Of a stretch of 64,000 bases of DNA, positions 30,839-41,944 are shown piece after piece. The notes beneath the pieces are model-generated. The model ran no database searches and was not told the origin of the DNA. It saw only the letters and a program-made list of their open reading frames with translations. The DNA is taken from assembly GCA_014529385.2 (NCBI GenBank), contig CM043950.1, forward strand, positions 82,408,843 to 82,472,842. The letters are read 5' to 3'. The position numbers were made by a program, and so were the translations under genes. Positions within the stretch are counted from its first letter, which is position 1; every line of letters starts with the position of its first letter. The DNA comes from Adiantum capillus-veneris. Taxonomy: Eukaryota > Streptophyta > Polypodiopsida > Polypodiales > Pteridaceae.

Positions 30839-33060
30839 ATGGGGAATGATAGGCATAAAAGACAAAGTTGGCCAAAAGATAAGGTGCCTAAGTTGGACAT
30901 TCCAAATGCAAAACAAAGGAGAGTAAAGGAAACAACACTAGTCATCATGAAAAATACTCACCTGGAATTGTACAACTATGATAATGGTGATTGTATGCAC
31001 TATTACAAGTGCAACAAGCCCTACCTAGAGAGTTTTCAAAGCACAAGAGATTGTATGTTTCTACATACAATGAAGGCAAAGATACCCACAGAATCATGTT
31101 TTCATAAGTATGGGCATATATATTCAACAGTAGACCAGAGAGAACTTGAGAGATATACATAATTTGGAGGCCCACTTCATTAGTATTATGTCACTCCTAG
31201 TATTGTGAGACCTAATTTATTGGAGACCACACCAAAGATGGGAAGATTAAGTCCGGCTTAAACAAGAATTGATAAATCAATGAGTCAACCATAGTTTCTA
31301 GTGCCTAGACTGATGGTATCTTTGGGTTCAAGGGCTCCATTGAATATATAAACGGAAAGTGAATCTCCTAGCATGATCTACATAAGGAGAGTTTCAAATA
31401 CACTAAGATAAGGAAGATATGTACGTCCTCAAGGGAGAGCCACAAAATAAACTCCAACTAGAGTTTCTAGTGGAGGTTATGAGGCTAGATAAGTCATGGA
31501 AGGAGAGCTGGGAGTCAAGAGAATGGTTGAAAAATGCAACGTATGCAACCATCTCACATAGACAAGTGTGTTTCCAAGAAGTACAATGGATCAAGGGATC
31601 CATATGTACATGTCTTACTCTTCAAACAAGTTTTGAGAGCTAAGCAAGTGGTGAATATCCACATTTAGTACAAAGGATTTGGGTTGACATTGGAAGAAAT
31701 AGCATTGAAGTGGTTCCAACCTTTAAACAATAGAGATTTTCCAAACATAGAGCAATTTCTGCGTGAATTTACTGAGGAATTTTTAATAGGGGAATAAGCA
31801 CAATACAGTGTCAAGAACCTATCCTTTTAAGCAGAAAGAGAATGAGAAAGTGAAGGAAGCTTCACTTTGCTTCAAGCAATACATAGTGAGATGTCCGATA
31901 AGAGGTTTCCACAAGATGAGAGACTATCAGTCCTCTTTAGTGCGAGCTTGAGTAATGAGACTCTCACAAAGGACTTGCACTTTAAAGCATGCACAATGTT
32001 TGAGCAAGTCACTAGAGAAGCTATTTATCTAGTAGACAATTGTAAGTCCTGTAGAGAGGTAACCAAGGATGCAAAAATATGACAAGTAGTGTCTATTATA
32101 CAACTAATGAATCCACAATGAAACAAAATATTCAAACTCCAATCGTGCCAAAAGTTGATCATACAATCAAAGAAGTGATTAGGAGTATGAACCAAGGCTA
32201 TCCACAGATTCCAAATGTATAACAACAACCCATAGCAGCAAGTGCACCACATATCTTGAAGTCGTGTAAAATTGAGCAAAAGTAAACCAACCATGAAAAC
32301 AATGAGTGTTTTTATAAGATGAATTACATGAGGGAAAGGCCATATGGACCATTGTTGCCACCATCAAGGTACCAATAGGCCCAAATAATGTAGTCCCAAG
32401 GGGGAGACAAGCCTCAACTAGTGCTGGGTTAAACAACCTTTTTTATGTTAAGAGAACCGAACGATTGTTAGATATACATAGCCTGTAGAAACACTTGAAA
32501 ATTAAAGAAATTTCCCCCTAAATCTATAATATGAAGAACCAATCGAGTCTTATGAGAGAACAAGAGGGTAACACATATGTAGACAAAGGTCATCCTTACT
32601 AGGATAGTACAGATAATGTTGTACGGCAATCATATTTTGTACAACAACAAAAAATCACTATACAATGGATGAGAACACACTCATGTTCATACAATGAATG
32701 AGAAAACACTCATGTTCATAACAAACTAGAAATATAAACCTATAGGTTATCCTTCTAGGTTGGGATAGCCAATAGGAGCTCTGCAAGAATCCCAACAAGA
32801 AGATACATGCTATGAGTGTGGAGGTGATCAATGGATAAGATTTTGTCCACACAAGTGTGAATGTAAAAAGATTTTTCAATTTTGTGATGGATATGGCATT
32901 GATCATGTTCTTCCAAAATTGTCCGAAAAATCTTGAAAACAAGGGGAAATTGATGATGAACGTCATTGAAATCTTTCCATGTTTAAGTGGTTTAGAAATT
33001 GAGTCTACAATTCTAATAAATGCGGTGATCAGAGCTCAAGCTCAAGAAGCTACCTAAACA
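30839..33060 (+). pseudogene. gag: gag pseudogene with damaged zinc knuckle
   Basis: The strongest part is 31,675-31,797, reading GFGLTLEEIALKWFQPLNN then IEQFLREFTEEFLIG. This is the core of the retrotransposon gag (capsid) domain. It is followed in another frame by SASLSNETLTKDLHF and the helix TMFEQVTREAIYLVD. At 32,808-32,846 the sequence CYECGGDQWIRFC matches a CX2CX3HX4C zinc knuckle with the His replaced by Gln (CAA). The upstream segment at 30,839-31,162 encodes a Lys-rich region with several Cys/His. Stops and shifts are frequent. Knuckle and capsid identify it as LTR-element gag, and no pol follows before the TTAA element. Confidence 0.65.
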
Positions 33061-33468
33061 CATCTATTGAGGACAAAAATAAACTACTATTCAAATAGAA
33101 TTTGAGAGATTATTGATAAGGATTTGAAGAAAATCATGGAAGCAAAAACAAGACAAAATGAAAGCCAAAAGGCTAGAAGAGAAAATTTCCTTAAAAACAG
33201 AGTTGAACAAGATAGAGAGCAATTGAAACATTAAAAGGAAAACAAAGAGCAAATGTAAGGAGCAGTGTCATCCAAAATATCATTGAGAGGTTCAGTCTTT
33301 GAGGATAAAGTTAGTGAACCCTTAGAGGATCTCTTACAAGCTTACAAGGCAAGACAAAAAACCAGCCAGACATTGGAACAAAGATGGTCAACATGTCCAC
33401 ATATCCCGAGGTTGAGAAGCAGAGACTAGAAATGTGCAAAAGGATCCTAGAGATAGCTCAAGCTTTAA
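33061..33468 (+). pseudogene. Charged gag-like tail
   Basis: It reads as an interrupted Lys/Glu/Gln-rich frame (KKIMEAKTRQNESQKARREN, VEQDREQLKH) likely to form a coiled coil. It ends where the inverted-repeat element was inserted, and sequence resembling its continuation resumes at 34,771. Confidence 0.35.
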
Positions 33469-34766
33469 CACTAGTTTGGTACCAAAACAGGACACTTAAA
33501 TGTCCTTTTTTTACAAATTTAAATTAAATGCTACTTGCATTAGACGATTTATTTAAGAAAACCCTCTTGATATGCTTAAATATATTAGCTAGAGGGTCTT
33601 TTAAAAATATAACCTTGCATTTTAAAATCTACCATGATGGAGAACTATACTCATCATGTTGACCCTCATAAGATTGCGATTGATGCTTCGAAGAAATCAA
33701 TTTTATAAGCTCAAGAAAAAATGAAGTGACCTTGTAGAAAAATTTAGGCGACTTTTCCACAATTTTGCTATCGACAATTGAAAGTTTCACTTGCAAAAAA
33801 ATTGACTTTGGAGTATATAAAATAGTGGAAAGTTCCATGTGTTTGACATGGCCATTTCAAGCATATCGTTGTATACAAAGAAAAACATGTTTCTGAGGTA
33901 TTTGTGAGTTTTAGAGAGTGATCCATTGCTTGCCCTTTCCATTGAGGACTCAAGGTGGCAAGTAGAAGGGCTTTGGTTTGCAACAATTATTGGATCATTT
34001 TAAATATTCAAAACTACATAAGAGAAAATTTTGATATTTTCATTCTTGGGACATAAGTATTAACAACCTGAAATAATATCAAACTTTTTTATGTAGATCA
34101 ACTAAATGTATCAAAGTACGTGGTACATACACAATTGGGGTGCCTAAAACCTTGGTTTCAATGTTATTATGGAGAACTCAATATTTTCAAGAGTTTTTGC
34201 ACGATAAAAAATTAAAGATAGAGTTCAAGCAACGAGGTTTAATATAGTTAGGGAGCCCAAAAAATACATAGTTTCTTGGTTTGAACATATAAAGTCATTT
34301 GTAGTTGTCAAACTGCACTAGAATAGTACCAATTGCATGAGGGGACCATTGAAAGAACAAAATTATGCTCTTATTCAACACATGCTCAAGTATGAAACTA
34401 AGTTTATAACTTGCGTGTGACTTCAATTCCATTGTTTAGTAACACTAAGTGCTAACACTTTGCTTTTATAAACATAAAAAAGGCCATCTCTATAAAAAGT
34501 TCTAAGAATTTTATGATTTTTTTGGCAAATCAGCTTGAAATTTTACTAAAATTTATGACTTAGAACTTACCAAAATTCTCTCCATACCGATTGTATTTTG
34601 ACATGGAGAAAAATCCAGTGTTTTCTTTTCCTTATAACCAACCTATGGTAGAAGCAAGGTGTAAAAAACTTATTTCTAGCTTGACAAATAAACTGCCAAA
34701 ACTCGGAAGGAAAACAGGACACTTTAGTGTCTCAGGACACTTAAGTGTCCAATTACAGAACTAGTG
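33469..34766. mobile_element. 1.3-kb TTAA-flanked inverted-repeat element, copy 1
   Basis: The left end CACTAGTTTGGTA (33,469) and the reverse complement of the right end CACTAGTTCTGTA form terminal inverted repeats. Both continue into GGACACTTAAATGTCC / GGACACTTAAGTGTCC subterminal palindromes. Both sides are TTAA (33,465-33,468 and 34,767-34,770). No transposase is encoded, so it is non-autonomous. TTAA targets are typical of piggyBac-type elements, while a CACTA start is typical of En/Spm. TTAA is self-complementary, so it could also belong to the TIR. It interrupts the gag region of an LTR element. Confidence 0.75.
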
Positions 34767-34770
34767 TTAA

Positions 34771-35690
34771 TAAAGCTAGAAAAACAAAGCATCCCCACAT
34801 AAGAAGTGTTAATCCACAAAAGGGACAAGGAAGTTGAGCACAAAAGAGACAAAATGAACAATCAGAAGAGACCAGAGACATAGATACCATTGGAAAATAG
34901 GGTAGTGGCTAATACCACTAATGATTTCAAGTCACAATTGATGATGCCAATTCTAGAAGCGGATGAGACATGGTCACAAGCCTTCAGAAACAATACGGAA
35001 TGGAAAGAATGGTAGTGTGACTTTCAAGTCTACACCTATCACTGAGATCAACATGGATTATGATTTTTAATATGGAGATGTACAATCTCTATATGGAAGT
35101 GCAAAAAAAAGCATCTACAGATCGTAGAAGAGGCAATCATGGGATTAGCTACAAACCATAATTCTTTATACAATCACATTTAGAACTTTTTCATTGAGTT
35201 TTTTTGCAAAGCCTTTGGAAATGCTTCACACAATAACATAGTGAGAAGATAATAGTTGAGATATTCATCAACATTTTAGCACAAGAATTTTGAAGTGCTT
35301 TATGAGAAGACACATCACTACCTAGCACCTTCAAGTTTTTCCAAATGGTTGTTCAAAGTCATGATGAAGGTAGTTGTTATTCAATTTATTGGAGATGCAA
35401 TTGTACTGAATATTTGGCCATTTCTTGTTGGTGTTCTTATAGTTTTATGCAACATCAATACTAGAAAGACCAAAGTCCTTTGAACTATGTCACCATAATT
35501 TCCAGACAAAGTGCTACCAAGACAAGCATTAGGAACATGTGCCTTTCACTCGTAGAAGAACCATGAGAAGTGGGTGCATTAAGGCTACCTCTTTTTTTCC
35601 AGCAGAATTAAAGGCCTATTCAATTGCACGTTGTGTAGCCTTGTTTTTTTTTGGAAAGTGACTCTTGTAATAGCAACATGCATAATGCAT
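34771..35690 (+). other. Remainder of the interrupted LTR element, no gene
   Basis: Charged, interrupted coding-like sequence to about 34,890, then no recognisable content. A frame at 35,295-35,483 is hydrophobic (IVLNIWPFLVGVLIVLC) but isolated and is probably chance. No 3' LTR for the element was found. Confidence 0.3.
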
Positions 35691-35699
35691 CAAATTTGA

Positions 35700-36324
35700 C
35701 AGCTTCAAGATTTCCTTGGGTCATAAGTCTCGAAGTACTAGCAAAAGTCTAGTAAGACTCTGACAAATCATCAAGAACACTTTGCACAAGGGAACTATCA
35801 GAAATGACTTTGCCTATAAAAATAAGTTGCTCGTTTATATCCTTGACAACAATAAGGAAAGTGTCCATTTTATCTTCCTCATGCATAATCTTTGACTCCA
35901 ACTCTTTACGCAGCAATGCAATTTTAGCCTCATTGCACATTGCACAAAGACCAGCCAGAATATCCCAGCCTATTTTGTAGATGTAGCTAAACAAATGTGA
36001 GGAGTAATGGTCTTCTTCATATATAATGCAATCAATGAATGTGTCTACGCATCTCTTACATCCCAATGAGCCTACTCAACTGTAGGCAAAACAGCACTAG
36101 CAGTAGCAATCCTACCACCAAAAGTTGCAACATCCTCAACATCACGTGTATCCACAGAACTAGAACGTACATCAATGCCCTAAACAATAGTCCAAATTCC
36201 CTTTGACACAAGAACATGTTGCATCAGATAAGACAACAGAGGGTAATTGTCCCCATCCAATCTAAATATATCCTCAGCAACCAACAACAAACATCTTGAA
36301 CACATCTATGTTGTTGTCAGCCAT
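35700..36324 (-). pseudogene. gag: Ty1/copia gag fragment (UBN2 type)
   Basis: The minus strand starts MADNNIDVF at 36,324. After a frame change it gives RLDGDNYPLLSYLM, VLVSKGIWTIV and GIDVRSSSVDT, then the long open part EAKIALLRKELESKIM, MDTFLIVVKDINEQL and SSLVQSVLDDLSESY. This is the copia gag pattern of LDGxNY, KxLWDIV, LRKELE and LxxLPxSY. Stops and at least two frameshifts break it, and it is truncated on the left near 35,700, so no pol is present. It lies about 330 bp from a PBS and LTR on the same strand, as expected for a 5' end. Confidence 0.8.
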
Positions 36325-36650
36325 GGCGAATGCCTGCACTTGATGTGATAACTTCCCAAAAAGAGGAGAAACAAAGCGAGAAAAACACATTCTATATAGC
36401 ACAAACCATAGAATACTGTAAGGGACTTAATATGAAAAAAAAGGAACTGACAAAAAATTTGCACAAAATGACAAAATAGCATGTGCAGTATTGTCTATAG
36501 TGGAAACAAAGTCCAAAATGAGCCCAAACAAAAGAATCTGAGCATACTAAAATTTACGGGCCTACCCAAAGTATATGTTGACATATTGATTCTCACCAAA
36601 GCTCACTGAGCGGGCATGTGCTAGCCACGAAGTCTGGGAGGATGCAAACT

Positions 36651-36663
36651 ACTTTGATACCAA
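36651..36663 (-). promoter_or_regulatory. Primer binding site of the copia element
   Basis: On the minus strand TGGTATCAAAGT follows an LTR ending CAACA. This is the initiator-Met type PBS. Confidence 0.8.
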
Positions 36664-36664
36664 T

Positions 36665-37000
36665 TGTTGAAAATAGGGTTGTAGTAAAACGCACACATCT
36701 TGGAGAAGATGAAGGAAGCTCAAGGCACACGATAGAGAGTAATATTAATTATATGCAATGGAAAGATAAGTTAGCCCTAGAGTGATGGGTGCATATACAA
36801 TGCACATGGGAAAAACCTCCTAGTGAGAAAGGAGGTCCTAAGTGTGTTCACACACATCACTACCTCATGTATATGGTAATAGGCCCAACACCATCAGTCT
36901 CTATGTGGGAAGTGGGTATTTTTTAGCTCCCCCATTAGGTAGTTTCTAAGCCATGAAGAGCACAAACAAGGGCCTCAAGTCACCCCGATGCCACCTCTTC
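36665..37000 (-). repeat. Copia 5' LTR (right edge not found)
   Basis: On + it begins TGTTGAAAATAGGG directly after the PBS complement. It holds the words GGAAAAACCTCC and AAAGGAGGTCC, a potential hairpin common near copia LTR transcription ends. The far edge was not determined. 37,000-39,050 has no recognisable gene. Confidence 0.55.
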
Positions 37001-39049
37001 CTCTTTGACCAATTCTTTTGACAAATTCTATTGAGAAGGGTGCAAGTTAACTATCCTTTATTTTTACAAAGAACAACCAAGTTGGGTATACATGATGCAA
37101 AATTGTGAACCTTCTTAGGAATTTTTGGAGGTCATTTGGAGGGACTTATAAGAGAAAATATAATTTTTGGCATTCTCTCTCTAGAAAATAGGTGCCAGGT
37201 AAAAGAAAAGAAGTCCTCAGTACAACCATTTGAAAAGATTACTTACAAGTAGATTCTTTTGGACTACCATAATGGCCATGATGATTGAAGAATGACTCTT
37301 TTTAGTCATAATTAATGCACCTCATTGTCTTGGAGAGAAATTCAAGGACTCCATAGCTTTCTTCTCTCTATTGCAATGTCTCCACAACATTTCTCTTATG
37401 TTTATCTTGCACTTAGGAATAATGGATTTCTCGTCCACACCTGGATATAAAACCATATTATAGCACACACATAAGTTATAGGTCCTTCAAGATAAGGTAC
37501 CAACCTTACAAAAAAAAGTATGATCTTAGATGCTCGTGTGCAAAAGGATCTTGAAACCTTGAATTATGGCTCTAGTGGTCTTAAGAAAAGAATCCAAGCA
37601 TTGAGGTAGGGACTCTAAACATTCTAAACTATACTACTTGGTTTCTTATATATGTATCGCTTCATTTGTAGACATGCTATCTATCTAGACAAAGAAAATA
37701 GTGATCCCAAATCCAATGTAGGAAAGTAGTTGAAGCCCTTGATAAGTAGTTGTATTGAAAAAGATACAATTCATCACAAAAAGTTTAGAGATATATTCTA
37801 GTAAGATTTGGTGGACCATTTTATTTCAGAGAATGCATTTATAGAGAGATGCTGAATAATTTTCTCTTGAAAAAGTTTATCCTTGAAACGTTTCTATATT
37901 TTATTTTATAGGAACGCCCTCTTCTCATAGTGAACTTCTACTGTAATATGGGAGAAATCCCTTAAAAATGGGATAACTCCTTTGCTATTGTATGTGACAC
38001 GGTTTTTGAATGGGTAGCTCCAAGTCACAACAAACTTGCACACCAACACATTCAAATAGTTTTTACAATACATAAAGTAGCACATGACATATTATGCCAG
38101 TCCTCTCAAGGAATGCAACACAATATGGTCAATATTTAATTTCTTGAAGATCTCATACAAGTAAAGTAATAGCAATTTTGTCGTGAATATTGTATGTTGA
38201 TTCTGATGGTAGCTTGTCTACATGGGACTTGTATGTAACTCTTTTAGTGCTAATTTCATTTCGACTTCCACATGTTGGTGGAGGTAATAAATAAGGAAAC
38301 TTTTGGTATTTGTCAAAGGGCTCATTGAGAGGAAATTCAAGAGAGAGGATGAGAATGACCTCATGTTGTAAAACACCTTGGGAAGAGCCCTACAACTTGT
38401 CCCATTCTAGCTGAGTGTTATTTGCTGGGTGACACAACTACCCAAATGTAATGTAATGAAATAGTAGCAAACATTGTGATGAAGTTTTCAACAATTCTCG
38501 ATGAAGCATTGCATATAGAAGTGTTTTTTGGTATCTCCCACTTGTACTTGATCTTAGTCTTATGCTCCACCTTAGCTTTGGATTCTTCATTGTCCGGATG
38601 GGATTTCTCCTCTACCTCAACCTTCTCCTCTCAAGGTCCTCTTGTTCTTCTTTTTGTTCTCCTCCTCTCTTTTTTTCCATACTCACAATTTTGAGTTGAG
38701 AGAAATTAGATTAAATAAAAAAGAATACAATTTCCCTCAAGCACTACATGTGCCTTAGGGGGGATAGGGTTACAACTGAGGCTTGTACACAAACACAAGG
38801 CTGAGTAGTGAAGAGCCTACCCTCTCAAGTGTTCTAAGCAGCTCAATGCATGAGTCCATTCTTCATCCTCATGCGTTAACCCTCTTCTTTCTCCAACACC
38901 ATGGATGATTTTAGTGCTCATGTGCATGATATCACCAAAACGGGCCATAGTCAAATTGGCCTCAAAACCTGAATGTTTCTACACTTCCTAACCTGGTTCA
39001 GGTAGCAAAATCTAGTAATTTGGGTGAACACGAAGATGGCCTGGTTTTG

Positions 39050-40400
39050 GAATCTACATCCTCTCAAGATGAGGTCATCAGTAAAGAATATAATCTTCCA
39101 AGTCCTCCATGCCCATTTGCAAACCTTGGTGGCCAGCCGCCATGAAGTAGGGCGCTTGAAGAATAGATGAAGGCAGAGGCTGACCTACAACCAGAGTAGG
39201 TGTCAAAACTAAGCCCTCTAACATGCACCTTGATCCCAGTAGGCAAGTCTCCCTAGAGTACCTTCTAGAAGAATACCTTCATGTACTACATATATTTAGT
39301 CTCCAAATAGCCTTATTACTCTTTTTCTAGTGCTCCTCTATCCAGTTTTTTTTCCAAATTTTGGTGAGTGGGTCAGACCAAACTGCTTTGTATATTAGCA
39401 CAATTGCTTTGTATAACAACACATTATAGATACTATGGGCCTTGGGAAGCAAGAACTCTTTGTCTTTTGGACAATTCCAAGCTCTCTAATTGATTTTTGA
39501 TCCATTGACAGGTGGAGGTGAGGTGGCAAGCACTTTCAAGAGTCTACCAAGCAGAAGCCTTTTGTACATACCCAAGTTATGTTGCAACACCACGAGCTCC
39601 ACATCCTTCCCGCAAAAGATTTTGTCATCCCAAAGATGAGATAGTTTAGAGATACCTTTGTTGCTTACAAGGCATGTAGCTTCCCTCCAAAAGGGGTCTA
39701 AGGAATCCTTTCCAAGTTTTGGGAGTCAGGGGACCAATTGAGAGAGGAATCCCTGAAGTATCTGAAGTTCTTCCCCTATTCCAGGGTTGAAGCTACTTTG
39801 TTACACTTTTGCGCTAGCTCCCCTTTGCAGCCTCCAAGTTTCAGGAGTGTCCAAGAGGGTGCCAAGATCTTGTTATGCATTGTGGCATTCTTCTAAGTGC
39901 CCCCTTTTGAGGAAATCTTTGATTCATTAATCATATCATAAGCCATAATATCCCATTCCTCCTTCTGGTTCACCAAAGAGATCACCAGTTTGTCACACAA
40001 AGCTTTTGCATGTAGCGTAGGGTCAATAATTCCAAATCTTCCTTGATTCTTTGGTCTCTCTACTCATTCCCATCTCCCACATTGGCAAGGGGCTGAGGTT
40101 TTTGTGTTGATTTTCCATAGAAATTGTTTGATAGGCTTCAAAACTTCTTTCCAATTGGATTTGCTTAGTTTAAGCAACGGTGAAACAAAGGAGATGTACG
40201 GGATCATGAAAGCATTGACCAGGATGAATCTACTATGAAAGGGGAGGAGCACAAACTACCACCGTATCCTTTTTCTATTTATTTTGGTCAAGAACCAATT
40301 GAATTTTTGGTTATCCGTGATGCCCACCCCAAGTGGAGCACCCAACTACCTGAACACGGTGCCCTTACCTGTAACTTCCCTTGACCATTCCGTGGGGTCG
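39050..40400 (-). pseudogene. L1-type LINE reverse transcriptase, C-terminal part
   Basis: On the minus strand the pieces read LGAPLGVGITDNQKFNWFL, then PFHSRFILVNAFMIPY, WKEVLKPIKQFLWK and, after stops, RPKNQGRFGIIDP. This is the order seen after the polymerase core of plant L1 elements: YLGxPLG, SLAGRxxLVxxVLxSxPxY, FLW and RPKxxGGLGIxD. The catalytic FADD block would lie further right and is absent. The sequence continues, heavily broken, to about 39,050. No poly(A) tail or target duplication was identified, so the element is a fragment. Confidence 0.7.
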
Positions 40401-41040
40401 AACGAGTTGCTTTTTGAGAGAGAAATTGGTCTTGGTTCCTCCTTTTTCTTAACTATTTTTCTCCCTTTTTTTCACATTTGGGTCTTTGGGAACATTGTGG
40501 TGGGAGGTTTTGTTGATGTGTGGCCCTTCTTTCTTGGAGCTACTTGCCCAGTAGATTGAGTCCTTCATTTTTGAGAGAGACACTCTATTACTCTCTTGTG
40601 TGTGTGTGTGGGGGGGGGGGGGGTGTTTAATAGGGAATTTGTGTTGCATGCGATTTGGTGAGAGGTCATATAGTAGATGGTAGAGTGATCTTCCACATGA
40701 GGTGGAGGTTACAAATTTTTAGTGGTATCTTCTATATTGGGTGGAGGTTGTGGGTCCTTTATAGTATGATTGGTAGCCATTCCATTTGCCACTTTGTGTG
40801 CATGATATGGATAATGGGATTCAATTTTCAAATATGTAGTTTAACATGGTTTATGGTTGCTGTTGGTATCCAATATTGTTGAAGATTTGCTAAAATGTAT
40901 GCCAAAATTACAAGGTATTTAAAATTTATATTATTAAAAATAGAAAATAATAATAAAATGAGACCCAATAGTGTGCCCAAGCTTACCTAATTACACTAGT
41001 AATTAGCAAGAGAGAGATGATTACTGGAGAGCATACCCTT
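40401..41040. other. No gene; (GT)n-(G)n microsatellite at 40,594-40,622
   Basis: It contains a GT run followed by about 15 G. Otherwise it is AT-rich with no coding signal. If the PBS at 41,041 is real, this may be the leader of a further minus-strand LTR element. Confidence 0.4.
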
Positions 41041-41056
41041 GGCACTCTTATACCAG
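41041..41056 (-). promoter_or_regulatory. PBS-like site outside the chromovirus 3' LTR
   Basis: On the minus strand CTGGTATAAGAGTGCC follows the LTR end CTAACA with a one-base gap. A single 3' LTR should be followed by host DNA, so this implies a second element interior to the left. Confidence 0.55.
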
Positions 41057-41057
41057 T

Positions 41058-41889
41058 TGTTAGAATGGGTGCTCTACCCTAGATATCATAATGTGAGCTT
41101 GGCTATGGAGGGTGAAGCCTCAAGATCACCATGGTGTTAGGATTAGGGTTAGGGTTAGAGAAATTAGAATTTGGACTATTCTAGTGCTTAGAGAAAAAGT
41201 ATTAGCTAGAGCATAGACACAATGATAGTAAACTCAAAGTGCAATAATTCATTAGAGCCTCACAAATTGGATTGATGATTTAAAATCATTGTCATCTTTT
41301 GTCCTCTCCAAGGTGTTTAGGAGTCTTTCCCATGCGATGCTACAAGCTTCTAGAACATTCTAGAATATTTTTAGGGAATTCTAGAAATGGTAGAAAATTG
41401 ATAAAAACAAAACATCATAGGTTAGTGTAGCTGCAAAGACTAGCAAACACATATTTTGATGATTATGGATGTAGATAAAGACAAGACCAAATGAAAGATC
41501 TTTTTGAGTAGAATACATATTGCTCGAGAATTTCTAAAATAGCACCCAATGCAAGTGATCATGCATGTTTACTAAATGTGTGCCTAAGGTAGATTCCATC
41601 AGTTCCATACACTTGTATCAATGTGTATCTCCCTTCCAATAAGGTAAGAGAATATAGTCCTTCATGATTTTCAAGCATGTAGGCCATTTATACTTTCCAA
41701 CTTAGGGATATAAGTATGTCTTATCAATCATAGTCCCTTAAACACATGTCCAATTATGTAGTTGAAAGGGTGGTGGTAATGCATGTGCTAGTCTCCACCC
41801 AACTGTGCTATCTTATAGCCTCCACCTAGCGTACACACTGTAAGACCGTGCCAGTGTCCTTGGTTGTAGGACCCATTTCCTTAGATCAC

Positions 41890-41890
<1 letters not shown>
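41058..41890 (-). repeat. Chromovirus 3' LTR (833 bp)
   Basis: On + it starts TGTTAGAATGG and ends GATCACA, i.e. TGTGATC...CTAACA on the minus strand. The poly(G) tract on the minus strand lies directly before it. It includes GGATTAGGGTTAGGGTTAG near 41,137, a short telomere-like word. Confidence 0.75.

Positions 41891-41891
<1 letters not shown>

Positions 41892-41930
<39 letters not shown>
41892..41930 (-). promoter_or_regulatory. Poly(C)39 tract, expanded polypurine tract
   Basis: On the minus strand this is 39 G directly between the chromodomain end (FEDKNNSPRG) and the LTR. That is where the polypurine tract belongs. It was probably a GGGGGG tract that expanded by slippage. The polyproline frame on + is an artefact. 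Confidence 0.75.
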
Positions 41931-41933
<3 letters not shown>

Positions 41934-41944
41934 CCCTTGGAGAA

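Noticed and set aside
35295-35483. Small hydrophobic protein
   Set aside because: Isolated, no start context, no homologous pattern; likely chance in AT-rich DNA.
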